Shown: positions 31,721 through 41,515 of the stretch, piece by piece
Layout of the letters: each line of letters starts with the position of its first letter
Numbering within the stretch: the stretch's first letter is position 1
Assembly (NCBI GenBank): GCA_021800105.1
Contig: JAJYZI010000001.1
Location: 1 to 64,000, forward strand
Direction of reading: 5' to 3'
DNA: 64,000 nt
From: Thermoplasmata archaeon
Lineage (GTDB): Archaea; Thermoplasmatota; Thermoplasmata; Thermoplasmatales; Thermoplasmataceae
Program-made: the position numbers and the translations under genes
Notes under the pieces: model-generated
Databases searched by the model: none
The model's input: the letters and a program-made list of their open reading frames with translations, nothing else
What the model was told of the DNA's origin: nothing

Positions 31721-32408
31721 ACATTATAGGTTTCTCTATCTCAGCCATAATAGCATGCTGTCCCTTAAGTTCCTTGAAACCTTCAACAAACTTGTTAGGA
31801 TCCTGTCGAATTGCTTCGAAGGTGTTATAATGCATAGGTATAACATACTTCGAACCAAGCATCTTTGATGCGTAGAGCGCTTCCGGGATGCTCATTGTAT
31901 AATATCCACCAATTGGCAGCAATGCGATATCCGGCTTGTAAAGATCCCGTATCACTTCCATATCTTTGAAAACACCTGTATCTCCAGCGTGGTATAGCTT
32001 CAGCCCGTCTGTAACTATTATCCCCATTGGGCTTCCTCCGTATTTACCGTTATACCCGGAAGAGTGGAAAGCCGGTACCGAAGTGAACTTGATCCCGTCA
32101 ATAGTGGTTGATCCTGAATAGTTTATGCCGACAGCGTTCAGGTCCTTGTTTTCTTCCTGAAGAATTCCAGCAAGTTCAACCATGGTGACAAGTGGTGCAG
32201 AGTTCTTCAGTGCTATCTTGACTGCATCTGCCACGTGATCAAAGTGCCCATGCGTAACAGCAACCATGTCAACCTTCACAGAATCGGGTTTAATCTTTGC
32301 GACGGGGTTTCCTTCCAGAAACGGGTCTATGATTATTTTCTTTGTCATTCCTACTGTGAAGCAGGCATGACCGTGCCATCTTACCTCAAATTGTTCTGCC
32401 ATGTTCAT
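31695..32408 (-). CDS. UPF0173-type metal-dependent hydrolase (metallo-beta-lactamase fold)
   Basis: WHGHACFTV, VTHGHFDHV, HAGDTGVFKDM, PMHYNTF. Confidence 0.9.
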   Translation of the reverse strand: MNMAEQFEVRWHGHACFTVGMTKKIIIDPFLEGNPVAKIKPDSVKVDMVAVTHGHFDHVADAVKIALKNSAPLVTMVELAGILQEENKDLNAVGINYSGSTTIDGIKFTSVPAFHSSGYNGKYGGSPMGIIVTDGLKLYHAGDTGVFKDMEVIRDLYKPDIALLPIGGYYTMSIPEALYASKMLGSKYVIPMHYNTFEAIRQDPNKFVEGFKELKGQHAIMAEIEKPIMFDKNGNKL

Positions 32409-32528
32409 GAATTACTTCAATTATATTTAGATATCCTTGACAACTTGGTTTGACAATGGATTTTTAGAAATGCATTTCTATTGATTCCTACCGTAATCCA
32501 GTCAAACTTTATACACTGAAGAATATCA

Positions 32529-33116
32529 ATGGCGTTGAACCTCTTATTGGATGCGTTGATTGGAACACTTCTTGGAATATCTCTGGCTGCCCCGCCGGGA
32601 CCGGTTACCGCCTTGATAGTCCGTAAGGCGGCATCATCAGTGTGGAAAGCATTCAGTATAGGATTGGGAGCCATGACTGCGGACTTGACCCTGATGCTCA
32701 TTATTTTCTTTCTAAGGAGCGAAATAGATTTTACTTCCTATGACAAGTATATCTACCTTGTAGGAGCTCTTTTCCTGTTCTTCATCGCTTTCGAGATCTA
32801 TGAAAATCAGACATCTTTTTCCGATGAGACTTCCGGTTCATATTTACGAGGTCTGACTATTGGCCTCGTGAATCCAATGCAGATAGGCTGGTGGCTTTCT
32901 GTAGGACTGAGCTTTCTCGCGGCATTCGGGTATACTGTATTTTATTTTCTTTTCGTCGGAATTGCAATCTGGGTTCTTGCTTTATCATATCTGATTAAAA
33001 TTGGAGTGAGGGCATATGGAGAAGCGGCCCAAAAAGTTACGAGGCTTGTAAGTGTGTCGCTTTTATTGGCATTTGGAATCTATTTTGCAGTGGTTGCCTA
33101 TATAAAAATTGCTTAA
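32529..33116 (+). CDS. LysE/RhtB family transporter
   Basis: AAPPGPVTALIVRKA signature and about 6 TM. Confidence 0.85.
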   Translation: MALNLLLDALIGTLLGISLAAPPGPVTALIVRKAASSVWKAFSIGLGAMTADLTLMLIIFFLRSEIDFTSYDKYIYLVGALFLFFIAFEIYENQTSFSDETSGSYLRGLTIGLVNPMQIGWWLSVGLSFLAAFGYTVFYFLFVGIAIWVLALSYLIKIGVRAYGEAAQKVTRLVSVSLLLAFGIYFAVVAYIKIA

Positions 33117-33396
33117 AAACTACAAACATAAGCTCTGCCGGACTCACTCTGCTTTTTTATCGACTGCTCCAGGAATTGCCCTTAGGAAGGTTAATGCGAT
33201 ATGTATAAAAGGATTATACACATTTCCACAATTCAAACACATCAGTGATATATTCAAAGCTGTATAAATTTGAATATGGTTTACGATCGGTTTAAGCACT
33301 GTTTTTGCAAAATCCAGTTGCGATTACGAGACATCGTTATACACAACCTTCTGTATATCGAAAGACTCATAAATGCCAATTATATGCCCCATACAT

Positions 33397-36276
33397 ATGA
33401 GTAAAAAAATTCTTATACTATTAATCGCAGTAGTGATGGTCACATCCTCTCTTGCAATTGCGCTAGCAAACAACGAAAGTACGTCTGGAGTAACTGTCGT
33501 GCAGAGCCCAGATGTAACTCCAACTAGTGCATTTATAGGAAATGTAATCATTTATGCAAACGGAACTGCAAGCAGCCAGACAGTAATCGGCCAGGTCAGT
33601 AATCAGTACACCCTGAAGGAAAACATTAATGGAACCCTTATTGACATGAGAAGCAACTCGATCGTATCGGGTAACGGATACACCATCAATGGAATGGGAA
33701 AGGACGGTTTCAATATAACAAATGATTCCTCAGTTGAATTCAACGATTTTAAGGTCATAAATTCATCCATGGGTGCGTATGTGGTTAATTCAACGCATGT
33801 TACCATAGCTGGCAGCAATATTACTGCAACTAGCTACGGGGCATATGCAATATACTCTGCTTTCCTCTCGTTTTCAGCTGACAAGTTAAGCGTCCCTACA
33901 GATTATGGCATTTATGTCAAAGACACGCCGCAAGTTTTCATAAATTCAACTTATGTTAAGGCAGCGACAGGATTTGAGACAGATACTTCAACAGTTCAGG
34001 TCGAATTCAACAATGACACAATTATAACTTCGAGCGTTGGTATTTGTTTTGATGGTTATACCAACAGCAACACAATTATCGCTAATAACACAATAGTTGG
34101 GATCAACGCAGGATATGGTATTGAAATCTGTTCTGGTAACGCCAATAATATTACAGTTGTCAACAACAATATTTATAATATGACCTCGAAAGGTTTCTGT
34201 GCTGACGTGGCTTCCGGATTCAATTACGTCTTGAGCAAAAACGTTTTTGTTTCCGATTTAGTACCCGTTTACTTAATCGATCTTTACAACGTGCTGATAC
34301 AGGGAAATCATTTCAATCACTCTACTGGGTCATATGTAATAGAGGCAGAATACCTTGTAAATGTGACATTGTCTGGAAACATTCTCACAAACTTTTCTTC
34401 AGCAAATGGTATTTACTTGGAATATTCTGATTATGTTAACATTCGGGGCAACTTCATTCAAAATACATCCGATGCGATTGATCTTTGCTATGTTAGTAAC
34501 ATAAATGTTGCCGGGAATTCAATCTCAAAAGCCTCCTACGGCGTTTATTTGTATTCTTACGAAGCAGATAACGTCAACGTTTCAAGCAACATGCTTTCAA
34601 ATATCACAGCCTATGCTATAGAATTCGAAGTAGATAGTGGCACTAATTATACAGTGAATAACAACGTGATATTGAATTCATCTTACCCCATTTACATTTA
34701 CTACGATATCAAGGATATCACCATAAGCGGAAACATGATTTTCAACACAACAGGTTATGCAATTTACGTTAAGTACACTTCAATGCTTTCAGTTTCAGGG
34801 AACATGATTTCAGGATTCAGGGGTAGTGCAACTTCTCAATATGGTATTTATGTTGAGTACTCTGGACAGGCGACCGTATCGAATAATGTTATACTGGGTA
34901 ATGCCTCGGCAAACGGAGCTGAGGGAATATACCTCTATGAATCATCCTCTGCCGCTCTTTTCGGAAATACAGTGGTAAATACGACATATGGTATCGATGT
35001 TGAATACTCAGGAACTTTTTCTGTTTTCAACAATACAATCCAAAAAAGTCAATATGGAATATATTCCTATGAAAACTCCCAGTTTAGTTATTTCAGTAAC
35101 TCAATAATGAGTTCAAATTATTCTCTTTACTCAGAGTATGATTATGGAGGAGTAATCTATGGAAATACTTTTTCGATAGCAAAAATTTACATGGTCTATC
35201 TGGGTTATTCAACTGGTCTCAGCTTTTATCATAACAATTTCATAAATGGAAGCAAAGTCGCCATCTATGTTTACAGCAGTTCACTAATTACATGGAACAT
35301 GTCTCTACCAGTTGCTGGAAACTATTGGTCAAGTTACACCGGTACCGGATCTGACGGTGTTGGAACGACACCATATACCGTAAATGGAACTTTGAAGGAC
35401 TATCTTCCTCTAACGGGAAAATGGACTGGCTATACCGTTACATTTGTTGAGTCGGGTCTTCCATCAGGCACACCCTGGACAGTAACCCTCGGGATGTCCA
35501 CACTAACCTCCGGAACGAAGACAGTCTCTTTCAGCCCGGACGCTGCACAGCATGTGGCAGAGAATTATTCGGTGGGAGAAGTTTCCGGTTATACTGTATC
35601 TCAAAAGACGGGTTCAGTTACACTGTCTGGAACAAACAAAGTGATTAGCCTGACATTTACTCCGGTGACCTATGTAATATCGTTTTCTGAAACTGGACTG
35701 CCGTCTGGAACCACATGGGCTTTGACAGTAGGCAACATTAAAGCATCTTCGTCTAACGCTACGGTTTCCCTCAGTTTACCCAATGGAACGTATAATTACA
35801 CCATTCAACCAGTATCAGGATACCATGCAGTTACAGATACTGGGTCATTCCAGGTGGATGCAGCTGGCAGAAGTATAAGCGTCACCTTCGAACCGAATCT
35901 GTATACCCTCGTGATAAGCGAAACAGGACTGCCAAGTGGAATTGCTTGGACCGTGAATGTTAGCGGAACACTAAAGACCACGACGGGTACATCGGTTGAC
36001 ATACTGCTTGCTTCTGGAACTTATAATGTGAGTGTAACGGGTCCCTCCAGTTATAGCAGCACCATATCAGTCAAATCGGTTACTATTGGCACCTCGAATA
36101 CAACGGTAAGCGTTGTCTTCACTAACACCACCGCACATTCTAAAACATCAAATTCCGCTTCTATCTACGAAGGACTTGGGGCAGGCGCTATCGTTGGAGT
36201 GGTTGTCGGTATTCTTGGAACAATGATGTACACTGGAACCGGTATATTCAGGAAGTTCAAGAAGGGAAATAACTGA
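33397..36276 (+). CDS. Large secreted surface protein: NosD-like beta-helix plus three ESGLPSG modules and C-terminal TM
   Basis: Signal peptide MSKKILILLIAVVMVTSSLAIALA (ORF track starts at 33373); repeated NNxI/SGNxI beta-helix turns; [E]S/TGLPSG x3; C-terminal TM then RKFKKGNN. Confidence 0.85.
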   Translation: MSKKILILLIAVVMVTSSLAIALANNESTSGVTVVQSPDVTPTSAFIGNVIIYANGTASSQTVIGQVSNQYTLKENINGTLIDMRSNSIVSGNGYTINGMGKDGFNITNDSSVEFNDFKVINSSMGAYVVNSTHVTIAGSNITATSYGAYAIYSAFLSFSADKLSVPTDYGIYVKDTPQVFINSTYVKAATGFETDTSTVQVEFNNDTIITSSVGICFDGYTNSNTIIANNTIVGINAGYGIEICSGNANNITVVNNNIYNMTSKGFCADVASGFNYVLSKNVFVSDLVPVYLIDLYNVLIQGNHFNHSTGSYVIEAEYLVNVTLSGNILTNFSSANGIYLEYSDYVNIRGNFIQNTSDAIDLCYVSNINVAGNSISKASYGVYLYSYEADNVNVSSNMLSNITAYAIEFEVDSGTNYTVNNNVILNSSYPIYIYYDIKDITISGNMIFNTTGYAIYVKYTSMLSVSGNMISGFRGSATSQYGIYVEYSGQATVSNNVILGNASANGAEGIYLYESSSAALFGNTVVNTTYGIDVEYSGTFSVFNNTIQKSQYGIYSYENSQFSYFSNSIMSSNYSLYSEYDYGGVIYGNTFSIAKIYMVYLGYSTGLSFYHNNFINGSKVAIYVYSSSLITWNMSLPVAGNYWSSYTGTGSDGVGTTPYTVNGTLKDYLPLTGKWTGYTVTFVESGLPSGTPWTVTLGMSTLTSGTKTVSFSPDAAQHVAENYSVGEVSGYTVSQKTGSVTLSGTNKVISLTFTPVTYVISFSETGLPSGTTWALTVGNIKASSSNATVSLSLPNGTYNYTIQPVSGYHAVTDTGSFQVDAAGRSISVTFEPNLYTLVISETGLPSGIAWTVNVSGTLKTTTGTSVDILLASGTYNVSVTGPSSYSSTISVKSVTIGTSNTTVSVVFTNTTAHSKTSNSASIYEGLGAGAIVGVVVGILGTMMYTGTGIFRKFKKGNN

Positions 36277-36678
36277 ACGCAGTAATCGTAGAAAAATTTA
36301 TTGCGCAAAATTTATTTTTTTCTCGGTGGGATGATATATTCCATTTCGTCCCTTTTATTTTTCTATAGACGGAATATTATGCCAGTTCTAATTTGTATTT
36401 AGAGAATTTTCTGAGTTACTCAATTTAAATGGTGAAAGACACAAACTATTTCTAAGCCTAAATGTACATTTGTTTCACGTAATGTTTTCTAGTGAAGAAA
36501 ATATTTTAACATGCATAATAATCGAGTCGTTGATTCCTTAACCTTATTCCTGAATAGCTCCAATAACGCTATTGCAAATTCCTGAACTTATTAGCCAGTA
36601 GATATAAAATCGGAAATTGTGGGTGATTGCCACAAATCCCATGTTTTTTATTTTCGGTTAAGATTTACAATAGACCCT

Positions 36679-37602
36679 TTACTGCAATATCTTGTCAACG
36701 AAACTGTTTGCTGGATCGACCAGTGATTTTCCGTTCTTTTCCACTGACTGAAGTGCAGGAGGCGATGTCAAGTAATCCTTTACATGTTCATTCAGCCTTC
36801 TGGGGAAGCTCGGTATCGTGTTGTTCTCAAAGAAAACGCCTGTTGGTATCCTCTTATCCATCTCAAGTGCTTTCATGAAAGCACGCTGATAGATTTCCTC
36901 ATAATGATCAGCACTACTCTCATTGATTGTGGGATTCCATGTCTTGTCATCTTCAAGCTTGTAAACCTTCTGCCTGTAAACTTCCATTGTGTTTATGTTG
37001 TTGTACGTCGGGCATGGCTGCAGAACATCGATAAGAGAAGATCCATCATGCATTATTGATCTCTTGATGATATCCTTAAGCTGCTTGGTGTCGAATGAGA
37101 ATCCCCGGGCCACGAAGGTATAACCGGATGCAAGCGCGAGAGCAACAGGATTTACCTGCCCGAATACATTTGGCCTGGTAAGAGACTTTGTCTGCATACC
37201 GAGAGCCATGGTGGGAGCAGCCTGTCCTTTTGTCAAGCCGTAAACTTGGTTATCGAAAAGTACCACAGTTATGCCAGTATTTCTTCTTCCTTCAGCTACA
37301 AAATGTCCAGCACCGATTGAAAGAAGATCACCATCTCCTCCTGTAAGAACGACCTTGAGATTCGGGTTTGCCAGCTTTACACCGGTAGCAAACGGTATTC
37401 CCCTGCCGTGTAGAGTGTGCATTCCAGCCGCGTTTACATAGTGAGGGGTCTTCCCAGAGCAGCCTATTCCTGAAACCATGGCAAGATTCTTCGGATCCAG
37501 GTTCAGTTCAGTGAACGCCTGCGTAAGGGCTGTTAAAATGCCAAAATCCCCGCATCCGGGGCACCAGTCAATTGCCACATCAGTTCTAAAATTATGCACC
37601 AT
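36679..37602 (-). CDS. 2-oxoacid:ferredoxin oxidoreductase beta subunit
   Basis: DWCPGCGDFGIL, GDGDLLSIGAGHF TPP-binding motif, LQPCPTYN. Confidence 0.93.
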   Translation of the reverse strand: MVHNFRTDVAIDWCPGCGDFGILTALTQAFTELNLDPKNLAMVSGIGCSGKTPHYVNAAGMHTLHGRGIPFATGVKLANPNLKVVLTGGDGDLLSIGAGHFVAEGRRNTGITVVLFDNQVYGLTKGQAAPTMALGMQTKSLTRPNVFGQVNPVALALASGYTFVARGFSFDTKQLKDIIKRSIMHDGSSLIDVLQPCPTYNNINTMEVYRQKVYKLEDDKTWNPTINESSADHYEEIYQRAFMKALEMDKRIPTGVFFENNTIPSFPRRLNEHVKDYLTSPPALQSVEKNGKSLVDPANSFVDKILQ

Positions 37603-39490
37603 TTTCCAACACCACTACTTTTTCCTTCTTTTCTATTATCCTAAGCGAAGCGTCAATCACTTCATCTTCTGTTACATGTCGACCATTATATTTTAGGATC
37701 AGATTCTCAACGTCAATACCGGTATTCATCTTGATGACCTTGCATGCCTGAGCCGTCATGTTGCTTTCCACTCCAATCACAATCTTTGCCTTCTTTAGCA
37801 CTTCAGAAACAAACTTTGAAGGGAAAGGTTCAAACATCTTAATATAAAGAAGGTTTGCTTTTATTCCCTTCTTTCCAAGGGCATCGATGACATCAAGTAC
37901 AAGCCCCTTCTGGCTTCCCCATGTCATAAAAGTAACATCTGCTTTGGCAGGTCCAAGAACAACAGCTCGTTCAGAGATTGGTATCTCCTCCTCGGCAGTC
38001 TGGAGTTTGAGAAATCTCTTCTCCATTTGCCTGTCCCTCATCCAGGTGTCCTCTGTGACATGACCTTTCTCGTCATGTTCATCGCCGGTAAGCCAGAATA
38101 TATCTTTGCCAAAATAACCTATGGGGGAAATACCGTTCTTTGTATCAAGCGTGAATCTTGAAAACGAGTCCTTCCCATCTGACCTGTCTGGCTGCTGTAT
38201 ATTTATGGATGATCCATCCGGGATATCGACCAATTCAGTTGTGTTTGCAAGGTTCTTGTCAATAAGGTGTATAACAGGTAGTTGATATCTTTGAGCATAA
38301 TTCAGCGCACGGGCAGAGTCCTCTATGCACTCTTTCACATCGCCTGAAGAAATGACCATTCTTGGAAATTCACCATGACCAGTGTGAAGGGCAAAAAGCA
38401 GATCAGATTGCCCGTTTCTTGTCGGAAGTCCCGTACTCGGCCCTCCCCTCTGGTATAATGTCACAACAAGAGGGATCTCATCCATTCCAGCAAAGGATAT
38501 AGCCTCTGCCATGAGCGAAAAACCGGGACCGCTTGTAGCAGTAGCGCTCCTGGTCCCAGTCATTGCAGCACCTGATGCCATATTTATCGCAGAAATCTCG
38601 TCCTCTGCCTGAACCACAGTGACACCGCCTGTTATAAGGTTGGTGTTCTCGCCATCCATCCACTTGAGTTCTTCGTGCTCTTCCAATATAGTGCTTTCGT
38701 CGCTTGCGGGAGTTATTGGGTAATAGGTCTGGAACCTAAGTCCGCCGAGAACTTTACCAATTGCTGATCCATCATTTCCAGTAAGAAGCATCTTCTTACC
38801 CATTTCGAGATCAGGAAGGTTCTTTATTCTCAGCTTATGATTGGCGCAATAATCATAAGCCGCATCAACGACCTTTATATTTGGTCCTATCACCTTTTCC
38901 TTGTTTCCGAATACGCTCTTTATAACTTTCTCAACATAGTTCTTGTCTATTCCAAGAACAGCAAGAGTTGCCGCGGCTCCGAACGTGTTGAAATATCTGG
39001 TCGGAGTCCCATCGGGAACAGCTTCAGACACCACATTACCAAAAGAGATTGGAATTGGGAGAGCGCCTTTTGACTTCATATAATCGAGGACGCCCCTCAC
39101 GTTGAGCGTATGTCCTGCGCTTTCAAGCATTTCCTTGATCCTTCTTGAGGTGTCCCTCATAATCATCCTTGCCTGTGAAAGCTCAGATGTCTCGAAGTCT
39201 GCATCATAAAGCACTCGTGTTCCTTTTGAAATATCCTCGTGATGCTCGAAGATTGTATCAGGGTCGAGTGCAACAAGTATGTCGACAGGGTACTTCAGTG
39301 AACGGACTTGAGAATTCTTCACACGAAGGTGCACATAACTGTGCCTCCCCTTGATGTTGGAATGGAACTCCCTCACAGAAATTACCTGGTATCCAGAGTA
39401 GGCAAATGCCTTGCTGATCATGTTAGAAGCAGTGTCGATACCGCCACCCTGCGGTCCACCGATCACGATGCTGAGATCTACATTTTCCAT
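37592..39490 (-). CDS. 2-oxoacid:ferredoxin oxidoreductase alpha subunit (fused gamma-alpha)
   Basis: GPQGGGIDTASNM gamma domain, YPITPASDESTILE, ATSGPGFSLMAEAIS. Confidence 0.93.
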   Translation of the reverse strand: MENVDLSIVIGGPQGGGIDTASNMISKAFAYSGYQVISVREFHSNIKGRHSYVHLRVKNSQVRSLKYPVDILVALDPDTIFEHHEDISKGTRVLYDADFETSELSQARMIMRDTSRRIKEMLESAGHTLNVRGVLDYMKSKGALPIPISFGNVVSEAVPDGTPTRYFNTFGAAATLAVLGIDKNYVEKVIKSVFGNKEKVIGPNIKVVDAAYDYCANHKLRIKNLPDLEMGKKMLLTGNDGSAIGKVLGGLRFQTYYPITPASDESTILEEHEELKWMDGENTNLITGGVTVVQAEDEISAINMASGAAMTGTRSATATSGPGFSLMAEAISFAGMDEIPLVVTLYQRGGPSTGLPTRNGQSDLLFALHTGHGEFPRMVISSGDVKECIEDSARALNYAQRYQLPVIHLIDKNLANTTELVDIPDGSSINIQQPDRSDGKDSFSRFTLDTKNGISPIGYFGKDIFWLTGDEHDEKGHVTEDTWMRDRQMEKRFLKLQTAEEEIPISERAVVLGPAKADVTFMTWGSQKGLVLDVIDALGKKGIKANLLYIKMFEPFPSKFVSEVLKKAKIVIGVESNMTAQACKVIKMNTGIDVENLILKYNGRHVTEDEVIDASLRIIEKKEKVVVLENGA

Positions 39491-39615
39491 AACGCCAAGA
39501 ATAGCAAATCAATTAATATACTTTTTATGAGCGCTACTGCTAAATTGCAGGAAAAGCAGAATTATCTGATCCTCAGGCTCAAAGAATTTATTATGTATAG
39601 CCCTATGCGGTAGAC

Positions 39616-39909
39616 GTGTTTGCAATCTACTTCCTTAAACCTGAAAACAGGTCCGCAGTGGATACAATGAAAGACGATGATCTCATAGGCCGTCAATCGA
39701 TCATAACAAAAGATGCGTCTTCCTTTGATTTCAAGGATCCGGGCTTGATAGTATTAGTTGAAGGATCCGCCGATGCCATTAACGCCGTCGATTCCAGGCT
39801 AGGTTCCTTGATGGAAAAACTGGATAAGGATAGATCTGATCGATTGTACGCTCTTATAAAAGAGGAAGAGAAGAAGGCAGACGAGGGTATGGGGTTCCTT
39901 TTTGGCTAA
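39616..39909 (+). CDS. Conserved-type hypothetical protein, GTG start
   Basis: 97-aa ORF overlapping the downstream kinase-like gene by 8 bp. Confidence 0.6.
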   Translation: MFAIYFLKPENRSAVDTMKDDDLIGRQSIITKDASSFDFKDPGLIVLVEGSADAINAVDSRLGSLMEKLDKDRSDRLYALIKEEEKKADEGMGFLFG

Positions 39910-40450
39910 GAAAGTTCTCGTGGTCACAGGAATGCCAGGCGCAGGCAAGGACGAGTTTATCTCTGTTGCCCGAGAAATTGGGTTCGCTGATTTTCACATG
40001 GGCAACACTGTAAGGAAGTATGCTGCGGTCGAGGGGATCCCGTCAACGGATTCTGATATTGGTGATTTTGCCTCAAGGGAGAGGGTTCTCAGGGGCAAGG
40101 ACATATGGGCAAGAAGAACCATAGAGACCATAAGTGACTCAGACAGGATTATTATAGACGGGTTACGTAACCAGGAAGAGTTGGACTTTTTCAAGAAAGT
40201 AGAGGGTCATGTATTTGTTGTTGCAATTTTTGCAAACCGTGCCACAAGACTTTCCCGCATATTGAAGAGGAACAGGCCGGATGACATTAAGAGCCTGGAA
40301 GAACTAATAGAAAGAGACAACCGTGAACTTTCGTGGGGGATTGCGAAAGCCATAGTCCTTTCGGATTATCTTGTCGTCAATGACACTACGCTGGAGCATT
40401 TCAGGCAACAGTCGCGTAGACTTCTGGCTGAAGTGTCAGAAATTTCATAA
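39902..40450 (+). CDS. UPF0200-type P-loop nucleoside/dephospho-CoA kinase-like protein
   Basis: VVTGMPGAGKDEF Walker A, DFHMGNTVRKYA, IIIDGLRNQEELDFF. Confidence 0.85.
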   Translation: MAKKVLVVTGMPGAGKDEFISVAREIGFADFHMGNTVRKYAAVEGIPSTDSDIGDFASRERVLRGKDIWARRTIETISDSDRIIIDGLRNQEELDFFKKVEGHVFVVAIFANRATRLSRILKRNRPDDIKSLEELIERDNRELSWGIAKAIVLSDYLVVNDTTLEHFRQQSRRLLAEVSEIS

Positions 40451-41188
40451 TGATTTTGAATAGGCGACAACTGCGTCGAAAAATTGCTTTCCTGCTGTAG
40501 GTTCAAGCTTTTCTGAGGCCTGATATGTATAATAGATCCTTTCAGGGTGAGGCATGAGCCCTATTGCATTCCCATAAGTATTTGAAAGTGCTGCTATATT
40601 TCGGTAAGAGCCGTTTGGATTCCATGGATAACCGGCAAGTTTTCCGTCTGCGTCAACATACTGTAAGAGAATGTTTCCTTGATCACTTAGTGACATGAAG
40701 GTGCTTTCTGGATCATCGAGAACGACGCGTCCTTCGGAGTGGGCCACCGGTATCTCCCAGGAATTCCTGCCTGAGTATGCCGATCCAATCATTCTGTTTT
40801 TGGATGCTATTCTTACAAAAACCTTCCTGCACTCGAATCTACCGGAAGAGTTGAAGGTAAGAGTAACTTTCTTCTCCAGATCTGAAGACCCAGGAAGCAG
40901 GCCAAGTTCTACCATAACCTGGAATCCGTTACATACACCAATAATCGGCCTGTGCGAGTCATCAAAGTTCAGGATGTCGTGACCTGAAGCGGCCCCGATT
41001 CTTGCTGCAAATATCGCCCCGGCTCTCACATAGTCCCCAGCAGAGAAACCTCCTGGAAAAAATATGATGTCAAAATCCGTCAGCTTCTTGCTGTGATCTT
41101 CAAGCTGCTTGATGTGAACATATTGCGGATCGGCACCCGATCGCTTGAAGCTCTGATATGCCTCATACTCGCAGTTTGTTCCTTCCAT
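40445..41188 (-). CDS. purQ: Phosphoribosylformylglycinamidine synthase, glutaminase subunit
   Basis: MEGTNCEYEA, FFPGGFSAGDYVRAGAI, GVCNGFQVM, HPERIYY; conserved start residues AAIVR lie in frame upstream of the ATG (see finding). Confidence 0.92.
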   Translation of the reverse strand: MEGTNCEYEAYQSFKRSGADPQYVHIKQLEDHSKKLTDFDIIFFPGGFSAGDYVRAGAIFAARIGAASGHDILNFDDSHRPIIGVCNGFQVMVELGLLPGSSDLEKKVTLTFNSSGRFECRKVFVRIASKNRMIGSAYSGRNSWEIPVAHSEGRVVLDDPESTFMSLSDQGNILLQYVDADGKLAGYPWNPNGSYRNIAALSNTYGNAIGLMPHPERIYYTYQASEKLEPTAGKQFFDAVVAYSKSL

Positions 41189-41227
41189 CCTTACTATTGC
41201 AGCAGTGGGCTGGCCGGAAGAATCCGT

Positions 41228-41377
41228 TTACTGACCGCCCCTTCTCTCCTTTGCTTTCATTCTGAGATCGGGAGAACCGCATTTCCTGCACCTCTTTGCT
41301 GTTGGTGCATTCCTTGCATTGCATTTCATGCATATTTTTTTATTTAATCTTCTTTCGACTGCTTCTGGAAACGGCAT
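41228..41377 (-). CDS. rpl40e: Ribosomal protein L40e (eL40); not in ORF track
   Basis: Reads [49 protein letters not shown], with the CxxC...CxxC zinc motif. Confidence 0.93.
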   Translation of the reverse strand: MPFPEAVERRLNKKICMKCNARNAPTAKRCRKCGSPDLRMKAKERRGGQ

Positions 41378-41515
41378 CTGTGTACACTTCCCTGTATTAT
41401 CGCTACGTTCACCTGATTGTTTACTCCCTAATAATTCTTATACTGCATCCCGTACGATCAAGAGGGAAAATTCTCTGAGTGGCTACCTTGTTCATCTTAA
41501 GCGACTGCGTTCTGA

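Noticed and set aside
33700-35300. Repetitive sequence that could suggest a CRISPR or satellite array
   Set aside because: Repeats are degenerate at DNA level and follow codon phase; they encode beta-helix turns.
36617-36635. TTGTGG-GTGATTG-CCACAA inverted repeat downstream of the ferredoxin oxidoreductase genes
   Set aside because: Short stem of ordinary statistical expectation; at most a weak terminator candidate.
39527-39613. 28-aa ORF (MSATAKLQEKQNYLILRLKEFIMYSPMR) upstream of the 97-aa gene
   Set aside because: Overlaps the likely promoter (tttattatgtata) of the GTG-started downstream gene; no independent support.
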